From positions 1 through 9,309 of the forward strand of contig JAKAVX010000066.1 in assembly GCA_021827465.1 (NCBI GenBank): a DNA stretch of 9,309 nucleotides, given 5' to 3'. This DNA comes from Deltaproteobacteria bacterium (GTDB lineage: Bacteria > Desulfobacterota_B > Binatia > Binatales > Binataceae). Under the pieces are notes generated by a model. It saw only the letters and a program-made list of their open reading frames with translations. It had not been told where the DNA came from and searched no databases. Of this stretch, positions 1 through 6,705 are shown piece by piece (position 1 is the stretch's first letter; every line of letters starts with the position of its first letter). The translations under genes and the position numbers were made by a program.

Positions 1-553
1 CGGGCTTGAGAGGCGGTTCGTTGGGCGGATCGGTCACCTGGTTAATCGGGGTTTCGTAGCCGACGCCGCTCATGTGCGTGGTGACGAGATTCCCGCCGCG
101 CGCGTCGCGGTACGGAGAATCGGTTCCGAACGATGTCAACGAGACGACGATAAGCTTCGGAAATTGTGCGATGAGAGTGCGCCAGTCAAGTCCGATCCGC
201 TCGTTAAGCGCGGGCATGTTCGGATTGAGGACGATATCGGCCGATTCGAGCAGGTGCGCCAGAAGCTCGCGCCCCTTTTCGCTCCCGAGGTCGAGCGTAA
301 CGCCAAGCTTGTTGGTGTTCAGGTAGAGATGAAGTCCGCCCGTCTCGGGGTCGGGTATTTCAGCCTTGAACGGACCTTCGTGGCGTTCCGGCGCGCCGAC
401 TCTCGGCGGTTCGACCTTGATAACCTCGCCCCCGAGATCCGCGAATGCCTTCGCCGCCATCGCGGCCGCCAGTATCGGCATCCGATCGAGGCACGGAAGT
501 TCGATTATCCTTATGCCCTTTAGGGCCTGCGGCTGCTCGCTGTGTGCCTCCAA
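1..553 (-). CDS. CaiB/BaiF family III CoA-transferase, N-terminal part (cut by window edge)
   Basis: Enzymes of this family move coenzyme A between carboxylic acids in the cytoplasm. The 184 visible residues read as the family's N-terminal Rossmann-like half. An opening strand (RIIELP, about 15-20) leads to ADLGGEVIKVEPP near 38-50, the family's ADLGAEVIKVE signature. NTNKLGVTLDL and the GRELL..LLESADIVLNPN block follow. The sequence ends at PPLKP, just before where I expect the catalytic Asp, so activity cannot be judged and the substrate is unknown. The start is TTG at 553. It is the only ATG/GTG/TTG between an in-frame TAA at 581-583 (also the HAD gene's stop) and the conserved domain, and GGGGGAG lies 5 nt upstream. 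A nearer ATG at 555-557 is out of frame. The gene follows the HAD gene by 27 bp, probably on the same transcript. The segment where the family usually has an arginine and a GP is replaced by PCLDRMPILAAAMAAKA. Family assignment is firm; role is not. Confidence 0.88.
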   Translation of the reverse strand, partial: MEAHSEQPQALKGIRIIELPCLDRMPILAAAMAAKAFADLGGEVIKVEPPRVGAPERHEGPFKAEIPDPETGGLHLYLNTNKLGVTLDLGSEKGRELLAHLLESADIVLNPNMPALNERIGLDWRTLIAQFPKLIVVSLTSFGTDSPYRDARGGNLVTTHMSGVGYETPINQVTDPPNEPPLKP

Positions 554-558
554 GCATT

Positions 559-565
559 CTCCCCC
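559..565 (-). promoter_or_regulatory. Ribosome binding site deciding the TTG start of the CoA-transferase gene
   Basis: On the minus strand GGGGGAG lies 5 nt before TTG (551-553). The in-frame stop at 581-583 leaves no other usual start codon before the conserved domain, so this site supports a TTG start. Confidence 0.55.
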
Positions 566-580
566 GAGTTGCGGTTTGGG

Positions 581-1282
581 TTAATCGCTTCTGAGCCGGT
601 CAAGAAGCCCCACCAGCTCGCGCATCGAGCGCATCACGTAATGAGCCCGGTACTGCGGATGGTTTGCGAGATGCTCATACGAGGCGGCGCCGGTTGCGAC
701 CGCGACCGACGCACCGTAGCCCGCATTCGCCGCCGCCATCACGTCGCGCGGCTCGTCCCCAACGTACATGCACGCCTGCGGGAGCATCGCCGCCCGAATA
801 GCGGTCTGCCTGAGGCTCGCGGTCTTGTCGAGTGCGTCGAGCGAAGCGGCGGTCTGCGTCACGACGTGATCGAGATGCGACGCGAGTCCGACCATCGCAA
901 GCTTCGCGATAAGCCGCTGCGGGTCGCCGGGGCGGCTCGTGATAACGGCGGTTGCGTAGCCGCGCCGCTTCAGTTCCGCGAGCGTCTCGCCGACGTGCGG
1001 CAGCACCTCCAGGCGCTCGGTCTTGTCGATCTCGGCGACGAAATAGGCAAAGGCAAGTTTCGCGTAATCGATTCTGAGCGTCTCGGGCAGGCCGAGAAAC
1101 ATGTCGCCCTGTTGGACGGCTTCATTGTATCGCTCCCGCGTAAGCGCCGTGCCCGCGAGCTTGTCGAGGGCCTTTCGCGCCGCCAGGTAGAGCGGGCCAT
1201 GAATATCGACCAGCGTCCCGTCGAGGTCGAAAAAAACCGCCTTGAAGTCCCGCCGGGACGATGTCTCTTCCTGCCGACCCAA
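581..1282 (-). CDS. HAD-superfamily phosphatase (Gph/phosphoglycolate phosphatase-like)
   Basis: This is a cytoplasmic haloacid dehalogenase-type hydrolase that probably removes phosphate from a small molecule. All four HAD motifs are visible (numbering from the chosen start): DLDGT with nucleophile Asp19 and acid Asp21; VITSRP with Thr115/Ser116; Lys153 in LDKTA; VGDEPRD with Asp176 and Asp180, the Mg-binding acids. The region between motifs I and II is long and helical, as in a C1 cap, and the length of 233 aa suits the Gph/PGPase-like group. The true substrate cannot be read from sequence. The frame is open to TTG at 1333, overlapping the upstream stop as TTGA. I prefer TTG at 1282 because GGGAG sits 6 nt before it and because 1283-1333 is A-rich and unlike the neighbouring coding DNA. 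Both starts are TTG. The gene lies between the DUF429 and CoA-transferase genes on one strand. Confidence 0.85.
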   Translation of the reverse strand: MGRQEETSSRRDFKAVFFDLDGTLVDIHGPLYLAARKALDKLAGTALTRERYNEAVQQGDMFLGLPETLRIDYAKLAFAYFVAEIDKTERLEVLPHVGETLAELKRRGYATAVITSRPGDPQRLIAKLAMVGLASHLDHVVTQTAASLDALDKTASLRQTAIRAAMLPQACMYVGDEPRDVMAAANAGYGASVAVATGAASYEHLANHPQYRAHYVMRSMRELVGLLDRLRSD

Positions 1283-1288
1283 AATTGT

Positions 1289-1293
1289 CTCCC
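1289..1293 (-). promoter_or_regulatory. Ribosome binding site supporting the TTG start of the HAD gene
   Basis: GGGAG on the minus strand ends 6 nt before TTG at 1280-1282. No comparable site precedes the longer alternative TTG at 1331-1333. Confidence 0.45.
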
Positions 1294-1329
1294 GAGTATC
1301 CTCTTTGAAGCCTTTTGGTTTGGAGCTTG

Positions 1330-2325
1330 TCAAGCGGGCGTCATCGCGTGCGCATAGCCTGCAAGCGAGCGCGTGGAAAACGCTCGCCGCGACGGGAAAG
1401 CGACCATAAATTTTCCTTCCGCGTCATTGCCCAGCTCCATGATCGAGCCACGCTTCGTCGCGGCCGCCGCCGAGAGCGCTAGCACGGCGGCGTCGGCCTC
1501 ATCGAGCGTCAGCGGCGTGCTCGTGAACGAGATTCCCGCAAGCCGTGCGAGCTTTGAACAGATCCTGCGCCGAACCGCGAGCGCCTCGCGCCGATGGGCC
1601 TTCGACGCAAGCTCGACATCGCCGGCCCACAGCCGAAACTCCATGTCGGGATAGCACTCGAAGGCGCGAACCCGGCGAATCCCAAGCGCGGCATGGGCTG
1701 CGAATCCGGCGATCATGAAGCGCGTGAAAAGCGCCCCGCCGCTGTCTATCGTGGGATACTCCATGTTCGCCGAAGAGATTCCCGGAAACCGCTTCAGAAG
1801 CTCTTGGCCGAGCGCCCGAAGGTGCGGCTTGCACCCGCGCGCCCGAACGCATCGCACAAAGTAGTCTACCCCCGGCGTCGGATACATCGAAAGCCTGCCA
1901 TGCCCAAGGCGTGCGAAGAGGCTGCGCAATGCGCCGTCGATAATCCGCCGCGAAAACGCGGGCGCGCGCGGCTTCATCGGTATGGACGACGAATCCGCGT
2001 CGAGCGGCGAGCGCGGCGAATCGACGAGCGCGATCGCTCCACGCGAAAGTTCCGGCGCCGCCTCGGCAAAGCGCGCGGCGAGCGACGCTAGCGCGCCCGG
2101 CGCGCTGAGCCCGGCGAGCGCAATCCGGCTGAAACGAAGCTTGCCGCGCGCGATAATCGCGAGGTCGAGGAAATCCTCGCCGACGTCTATCCCGGCGATC
2201 GCGGTGGCGCGGCCGAGGCCGACTTTGCGGCATCGGAGCCGTAAAGAAGCCGGTACTCGCGCTTTCCGCCGATTACCCGCTTCACGTACTCGCGCGTCTC
2301 GCGGTAGGTGATGTTCTCGACCCAT
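1330..2325 (-). CDS. DUF429-like predicted nuclease (RNase H/RuvC fold)
   Basis: It reads as a DUF429-type protein, a family predicted to have an RNase H/RuvC nuclease fold; its cellular role is not established. The core starts with AGIDVGEDFLDLAI (beta-1, first acidic residue), then KLRFSRIAL, AIALVDSPRSP (second Asp), the FECYPDMEFRLW segment typical of DUF429, and TLDEADAAVLALSAAA, resembling the last acidic helix of RuvC-like enzymes. It could therefore be a metal-dependent nuclease. The start is the problem: the core begins exactly where the upstream transglycosylase gene stops (2187), and the last ATG/GTG/TTG before it is ATG at 2325, with GGAAG 9 nt upstream; another ATG is at 2358. 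Using 2325 gives 331 aa with about 45 Arg-rich residues read out of frame through the transglycosylase 3' end. That part may not be real. Its stop is followed by the HAD gene. Confidence 0.72.
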   Translation of the reverse strand: MGREHHLPRDARVREAGNRRKARVPASLRLRCRKVGLGRATAIAGIDVGEDFLDLAIIARGKLRFSRIALAGLSAPGALASLAARFAEAAPELSRGAIALVDSPRSPLDADSSSIPMKPRAPAFSRRIIDGALRSLFARLGHGRLSMYPTPGVDYFVRCVRARGCKPHLRALGQELLKRFPGISSANMEYPTIDSGGALFTRFMIAGFAAHAALGIRRVRAFECYPDMEFRLWAGDVELASKAHRREALAVRRRICSKLARLAGISFTSTPLTLDEADAAVLALSAAAATKRGSIMELGNDAEGKFMVAFPSRRAFSTRSLAGYAHAMTPA

Positions 2326-4394
2326 TCGTCGTCGCTTCCGGGCGAGAGCTGAAGCCATTTCTCGACCGCGTGCTCGCCCGCGTTGTACGCCGCCGCCGCC
2401 TTCATTTCATCGCCGTGGAACATGACGAGCAGCTTTCGCAGGTAGGTGGCGCCAAGCTCGACGTTGAGTTGGGGATCGTAGAGATCGAGCTGGCGCGGGT
2501 CGGTGCGTCCGTCCTCCTGGGCCATCCGATGGGCCGTCGAGGGCAGAAGCTGCATCAGGCCGCGCGCGTCGGACACCGAGGTTGCGCGCGGATTGAAAAG
2601 ACTCTCCTGGCGAATCAATGCGAACAGAAACCACGGATCGATCTGGCCTTTGCGGGCGGCCGCGCTGACCAGCCCATGATAGCCGCGCGGATAACGGATG
2701 CGCTCGGCCACCTCGGGATCGATCTCGCCGCGCCGGGCCATCCGCGAGGCCGCGACGATCGCGTCATAGTAGGCGTCCGAGGCAAGAAATCCCGCCAGCA
2801 CGAATCGGCGCAGCGAAGGCTCGCGCGCGGCGTGAAGATCGAGCGCCCAGATTTCGCCCGGCGCGAGCGTGTTAAGACCGAGGTTCTGAAGCGCAATCGC
2901 GCGCTCCAGATGAAACGCCGCGGAGCCTCGAACGGCGGGCAGCGGATGGAGCTTCGGAAGCTCTGCGGCCGAGGCCGGCAGAAACGGCATCGGCGCGCGA
3001 ACCCGCATCGCGGCCAGCGCCGGATAGTAATTGCTCTGCACGCCCTCGGACAGCTTCGCAAAAATCCGCCGTGCACCGGAACGGTCGCCCGACTCTTCGA
3101 GCGCTCGCGCCCGCCAGTAGGTGAACTTGTCGCGTTCGGGCGCGCTTCGGGCCTTCGCGCGCATCGCCTCGAAGCTTGCCGCGGCAAGCCGGTAGCGCCC
3201 GGTCATGTAATACATCCACGGCGCACGAAAGCGCGCCTCCCGGGCCGCTTCGCTGTAGGGGTAGCGACGGAGAATCCGCAGGTACTCGCCGCGCGCGAGG
3301 TCGAATTTCTTCTGCTCTTCGAGGATCCTGCCTATTCGGAGCATCGCGGCCGGCGCCAGGCGGCTTCGCGGAAAGCGGGTCACGATCTCGCCGAACGTGC
3401 GGCGCGACTCCTCCATCCGGTTCTGGTTCCAGTAGATGAGCGCGAGATGCTCGAGCGCAACCGGCGCCGAAACGCCTTCGGGGGCAAGGCGCAGGTATTC
3501 GCGGTAAGCGGCTTCCGCCCGGCGCGGCGAGGAGCGAAGCGCCATCGCTTCGAGGAACACCAGTTCCGCCCTCATCTGATGCGGCGGCGAGAGCCGAAGT
3601 CCCTCGCGTGCATGGCGAAGCGCTATCGCGGGCGCGCCTTCCCGTAACAAAAGCGCGGCTTCGTCGAGATGGTACTGGGCGGATCGCGTCTTCTCGAGCG
3701 ACGGATGTTGCGCGAGAATCGAGTAGGCGAGCTTTCGCGCCGCGGCGTCTTCGGCGCTTTGCGGATACTCGTTGCGGAGCGTCGTCAGTGCGGCGTAGGC
3801 ACCGCGCCAGTCACCCATCGCAAGCGACGCGCGCCCAAGCACCATCCGCGCCCGCGCCCGGACTCCGGATGCCCGCTCGCGCTTGAGCGTGCGCGACGCG
3901 GTCTCAAAGGCGTCGGAGGCGCGGCCAAGCTTCAGATAGGTCTCGGCCAGCGATACTTCGGCCTCGGGCGCTTTCACGCTCTCGGGATATTCGCGTAGCA
4001 TCCGCTCGAAGCTCGAAGCCGCCGCCGCTGGGTTGGCATTCTCCAACTGTGACAGGCCGAGATAGAAAAGCGCGTAGTCGGCGAGCACCGGGAAGTGCGC
4101 CGCCGCGTAACCGAGCCGGCCCGCCGCCACCGCGTATTGCCGATTCTCGAAGGCGCGGTAGCCGTCAACGAAGGCTTGCGACGGCGCGCCGGTCGTGGCA
4201 GCAGTGCTTTGCGCGGAAGATCCGGCCGCGGCCAGGTCAACCGGGGTCGCGGCCGCTGAAGAGTAATTCGAACCCTCGACGCGCGAAGACCCAGCCGGCG
4301 CCGGAGACGCGGCGCGGGCCGACGCACATCCCGCCGCCGTCGTCGCCGCGGCCAACAACATCATCACGGCGAAGCGCCGCCCGATCGTGGTCAC
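2187..4394 (-). CDS. Soluble lytic murein transglycosylase with TPR-like N-terminal region, probable lipoprotein
   Basis: It cleaves the glycan strands of peptidoglycan without hydrolysis, leaving anhydro-muramyl ends, in the periplasm. From GTG at 4394 the product is 735 aa. Residues 1-23 look like a lipoprotein signal: Arg6-Arg7, a hydrophobic core, then AAGC with Cys23, although Ala at -3 is a weak lipobox. A long helical region follows with several TPR-like pairs, for example the segment with YRAFENRQY then LREYPES, resembling the superhelical part of Slt70. The C-terminal SLT domain has the catalytic Glu597 in RQESLFNPRA, then GLMQLLPSTA, AYNAGE (about 669-674) and ITYRETREYVKRV. The open frame extends to 4544, but that would cover the start of maf and bury the signal peptide, so GTG 4394 is preferred; its ribosome site is weak. 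It leads the minus-strand gene run and is divergent from maf. Confidence 0.9.
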   Translation of the reverse strand: MTTIGRRFAVMMLLAAATTAAGCASARAASPAPAGSSRVEGSNYSSAAATPVDLAAAGSSAQSTAATTGAPSQAFVDGYRAFENRQYAVAAGRLGYAAAHFPVLADYALFYLGLSQLENANPAAAASSFERMLREYPESVKAPEAEVSLAETYLKLGRASDAFETASRTLKRERASGVRARARMVLGRASLAMGDWRGAYAALTTLRNEYPQSAEDAAARKLAYSILAQHPSLEKTRSAQYHLDEAALLLREGAPAIALRHAREGLRLSPPHQMRAELVFLEAMALRSSPRRAEAAYREYLRLAPEGVSAPVALEHLALIYWNQNRMEESRRTFGEIVTRFPRSRLAPAAMLRIGRILEEQKKFDLARGEYLRILRRYPYSEAAREARFRAPWMYYMTGRYRLAAASFEAMRAKARSAPERDKFTYWRARALEESGDRSGARRIFAKLSEGVQSNYYPALAAMRVRAPMPFLPASAAELPKLHPLPAVRGSAAFHLERAIALQNLGLNTLAPGEIWALDLHAAREPSLRRFVLAGFLASDAYYDAIVAASRMARRGEIDPEVAERIRYPRGYHGLVSAAARKGQIDPWFLFALIRQESLFNPRATSVSDARGLMQLLPSTAHRMAQEDGRTDPRQLDLYDPQLNVELGATYLRKLLVMFHGDEMKAAAAYNAGEHAVEKWLQLSPGSDDEWVENITYRETREYVKRVIGGKREYRLLYGSDAAKSASAAPPRSPG

Positions 4395-4419
4395 CTGTTC
4401 TTGGTTACCCGATGCACGC

Positions 4420-4443
4420 GCGGCCTTCAATGCGGCCTTCAAT
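4420..4443. repeat. Exact 12-bp tandem direct repeat in the slt/maf divergent intergenic region
   Basis: GCGGCCTTCAAT occurs twice with no gap (4420-4431 and 4432-4443). It lies 26-49 bp upstream of the transglycosylase GTG and about 85 bp before maf, so it would be in the transglycosylase 5' leader or promoter. It may be a chance duplication or a protein-binding site. I saw no convincing -35/-10 pair for either gene in 4395-4528. Confidence 0.6.
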
Positions 4444-4528
4444 TGGGCGCGCGAAGACGCCGCCGGAAATACGCGCGCTTGCGGATGATTTTCGCCTCTG
4501 GCACGGTCGTTAGACTGGAAGTATCGCG

Positions 4529-5119
4529 ATGGCTCAGCGGACAAAACTGATTCTCGCCTCGGGCTCGCCGCGAAGACGCGAACTGCTCTCGCGCGCGGGA
4601 GTCGAATTCGAGGTCGTCGAAAGCGGGATACCGGAGCATCGGCTCGACCACGAGGAAGCGGCCGAATACGCGCTCAGGATGGCGTCGGAGAAGGCGCTGG
4701 CGGTGGCGCAAAAGCGCGCCGACGCGCTGGTACTCGCGGCGGACACGGTGGTCGAAATCGGCGGCGAGATTCTCGAAAAACCCGTCGACGCTGACGACGC
4801 GCGCCGGATGCTGAATCGGCTCTCCGGCCGGACGCATACCGTGGTCACCGCGTTCGCAATCGCGCGCGACGACCGGGTGATCGAGAAGCGGGCGGTTTTG
4901 AGCCGGGTCACCTTCCGCGAACTTTCCGCGCGCGAGGTAAGCGAGTACATCGCAACGGGCGAACCGTTCGACAAGGCCGGCGCGTACGGAATCCAGGCGC
5001 TCGGCGGCTCATTTATCGCGCAAGTCGAAGGATCAAGGGAGAACGTGATGGGCCTGCCGATACTCGAAGTCGTCGAGGCGCTCGAACGTCACGGCGTCGT
5101 TGCGGGCGGCGCGGGATAA
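4529..5119 (+). CDS. maf: Maf-like nucleoside triphosphate pyrophosphatase (YhdE type, dTTP/UTP)
   Basis: Maf proteins hydrolyse the alpha-beta bond of non-canonical or excess nucleoside triphosphates, releasing pyrophosphate, in the cytoplasm. They have been linked to septum inhibition and cell-shape control. The 196-aa product is the usual length. Visible motifs are LASGSPRRRELL (9-20), LAADTVV with likely catalytic Asp72, EKP around Lys84, LSGRTH (98-103), and TGEPFDKAGAYGIQ (143-156). The GAYGIQ form matches the YhdE subgroup (dTTP/UTP preferring) rather than the YceF m7GTP subgroup, which is an inference from family knowledge. Start ATG 4529 has GGAAG 7 nt upstream. It is the first gene of the plus-strand run and is followed 18 bp later by yggS. 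Confidence 0.95.
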   Translation: MAQRTKLILASGSPRRRELLSRAGVEFEVVESGIPEHRLDHEEAAEYALRMASEKALAVAQKRADALVLAADTVVEIGGEILEKPVDADDARRMLNRLSGRTHTVVTAFAIARDDRVIEKRAVLSRVTFRELSAREVSEYIATGEPFDKAGAYGIQALGGSFIAQVEGSRENVMGLPILEVVEALERHGVVAGGAG

Positions 5120-5137
5120 GGAAGCGGGCGTATCGCG

Positions 5138-5827
5138 ATGCTCACGGCGGAGGAAATCGCAGCGAGGCTTCGTTCGGTGCGCGAAAAGATCGCGGCGGCG
5201 GAACGAAGCGCGGGGCGCGCGCCGGGATCGGTGCGGCTGATTCTCGCCTCCAAGACTCAGCCCGCCGAGGCGATTCGCGCCGCGTACCTCGCGGGAGCGC
5301 GCGACTTTGGCGAAAACTACGTGCAGGAGGCGGTCACGAAGCGCGCGGCGCTCGGCGATATTGCGGATATCACGTGGCATATGATTGGGCATCTGCAGAC
5401 CAACAAGGCCGCGCTCGCGGCAAGGACATTCGATTGGATCCAGGCGATCGATTCCGAGCGGCTGGCAAACGCGCTCGCAAAGGCGCGCCCGGCGGCGCCG
5501 ATACGCGCGCTGATCGAAGTTAACCTCGGCGGCGAAACGAGCAAGGCGGGCGTCCGGCCCGAGGATGTCGAGCGGCTGGTCGAAGCGGTGCGCGCGAAGG
5601 TCGACTTGCGAGGGCTGATGACGATTCCACCGCCGATGAAGCAGGCGGACGGCGCGAGGCGATATTTCCGCGAACTTCGCGAACTGCGCGACCGCGTTGC
5701 GACGGCGTCGGGCCTTGCGCTACGTGAACTCTCGATGGGCATGACGGAAGACTTCGAAGTGGCGATCCAGGAAGGTGCAACGATGGTACGAATCGGACGG
5801 GCCGTATTCGGCGAGCGCGCCAAATGA
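5138..5827 (+). CDS. yggS: YggS family pyridoxal phosphate homeostasis protein
   Basis: YggS/PLPBP proteins bind pyridoxal 5'-phosphate in an alanine-racemase-like TIM barrel. They are not known to catalyse a reaction and they buffer the PLP supply. The 229-aa length is typical. LILASKTQP carries the expected PLP-linking Lys39. Further family blocks are DFGENYVQE (57-64), WHMIGHLQTNK (80-90), IEVNLGGETSKAG (126-138), RGLMTIPP (158-165), and SMGMTEDFEVAI..GATMVRIGRAVFG (199-225), which contacts the PLP phosphate. The ATG follows the maf stop by 18 nt, with GGAAG and GGGCG upstream. Its TGA overlaps the proC ATG, so translation of the two is probably coupled. The yggS-proC-yggT-yggU order is a classic bacterial neighbourhood. 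Confidence 0.96.
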   Translation: MLTAEEIAARLRSVREKIAAAERSAGRAPGSVRLILASKTQPAEAIRAAYLAGARDFGENYVQEAVTKRAALGDIADITWHMIGHLQTNKAALAARTFDWIQAIDSERLANALAKARPAAPIRALIEVNLGGETSKAGVRPEDVERLVEAVRAKVDLRGLMTIPPPMKQADGARRYFRELRELRDRVATASGLALRELSMGMTEDFEVAIQEGATMVRIGRAVFGERAK

Positions 5828-6684
5828 TGAAGCTCGGCTTTATCGGCGGCGGTAACATGGCCGAGGCGCTGATCCGCGGCCTGCTCGAAAAAAAACTCTT
5901 CAAGCCCGCGGACGTGATTGTCTCCGACGTCGCCGCGCCGAGGCGGCGCAAGCTCACGCGCGCTCTCAGGGTCGCAACCACGGCCGATAACCTCGAAGTG
6001 CTGGCTGAGGCGCGCACGATCGTGCTCGCGGTCAAGCCTCAGCAGATCGACGCGGTGCTGAGCGAGATCGCTTGCGCGTTCGCCCCGGCGTCGCGTGCCG
6101 GCGGGCCGCGAGCGCAAAGGCCTATCGCTCCAAGGGATCGGCTTTTCATCTCGATAGCGGCCGGGATCACGCTTGCGCGCCTTGAGGCCGCGCTCGGCCG
6201 GGACTCGAGGCTGGTGCGCGTGATGCCCAATGCGCCCGCGATGGTTGGGCGCGGGATGGCCGCTATCGTGCGCTCGCGCGGCGCCTCGAAGGCCGACGAA
6301 GCGTTCGCGCTCAAAATTTTCCGCGCGGTTGGCGACGCCGTGGCGCTCAAGGACGAATCGATGCTCGACGCGGTGACCGCGCTTTCCGGAAGCGGCCCCG
6401 CCTACGTTTACCTGTTCATCAAGGCGCTCGCCGACGCGGCCGTCAGCCAGGGACTGCCCGCCGATCTCGCGCTTCGGATGGCGCTGAAAACCGTCGAGGG
6501 CGCCGAGTATAATATGCGGATGTCGAAGCTCACTCCCGAAGAGTTGATCCGCATCGTCGCCTCGCCGGGCGGAACCACCGAGGCCGCGCTCAAGCGGTTC
6601 GCGGCGGCGAATTTCTCTGGTATCGTAGCGGATGCAGTCAAAGCCGCGGCGAATCGCTCGCGGGAACTGGGTCGGAGCAACTAG
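5824..6684 (+). CDS. proC: Pyrroline-5-carboxylate reductase
   Basis: It reduces 1-pyrroline-5-carboxylate to L-proline with NAD(P)H, the last step of proline synthesis, in the cytoplasm. Its 286 aa are slightly longer than the usual 265-280. The N-terminal Rossmann motif is GFIGGGNMAEALIRGLL (5-21), followed by VLAVKPQQ (67-74), SIAAGITL (110-117), and VRVMPNAPAMVGRGM (131-145). The C-terminal dimerisation and active-site region has TALSGSGPAYVYLFIKA (185-201) and ASPGGTTEAALKRF (246-259). A Pro/Arg/Ala-rich stretch at about 86-106 looks like an insertion before the ISIAAG strand. The start ATG overlaps the yggS stop (ATGA); a second ATG follows at once at 5827, so the exact start may be one codon later. 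The yggT gene follows after 21 bp. Confidence 0.97.
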   Translation: MMKLGFIGGGNMAEALIRGLLEKKLFKPADVIVSDVAAPRRRKLTRALRVATTADNLEVLAEARTIVLAVKPQQIDAVLSEIACAFAPASRAGGPRAQRPIAPRDRLFISIAAGITLARLEAALGRDSRLVRVMPNAPAMVGRGMAAIVRSRGASKADEAFALKIFRAVGDAVALKDESMLDAVTALSGSGPAYVYLFIKALADAAVSQGLPADLALRMALKTVEGAEYNMRMSKLTPEELIRIVASPGGTTEAALKRFAAANFSGIVADAVKAAANRSRELGRSN

Positions 6685-6705
6685 GGTCAATCCTCGGTCT
6701 ATATC

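Noticed and set aside
72..523. Open frames on the plus strand, 84 and 149 codons
   Set aside because: They lie antisense to the clear CaiB/BaiF coding frame and are Arg-rich with no recognisable motif.
1328..1333. TTGACA on the minus strand at the HAD gene boundary, as a promoter -35
   Set aside because: The hexamer 17 bp downstream is CTTCAA, a very poor -10, and the TTG/TGA overlap of two genes explains part of the sequence.
542..1357. 271-codon open frame on the plus strand
   Set aside because: Antisense to the HAD gene, which has all four catalytic motifs; the antisense product is Arg/His-rich and unlike a folded protein.
2370..3647. 425-codon open frame on the plus strand
   Set aside because: A shadow frame opposite the transglycosylase, caused by high GC and scarce stop codons; no domain is visible.
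4511..4516. TAGACT as a -10 box for maf
   Set aside because: No acceptable -35 at 16-18 bp, and transcription from it would leave almost no leader for the GGAAG ribosome site.
4395..4544. Longer transglycosylase start at 4544
   Set aside because: It would overlap maf and place about 50 polar residues before a clear signal peptide.
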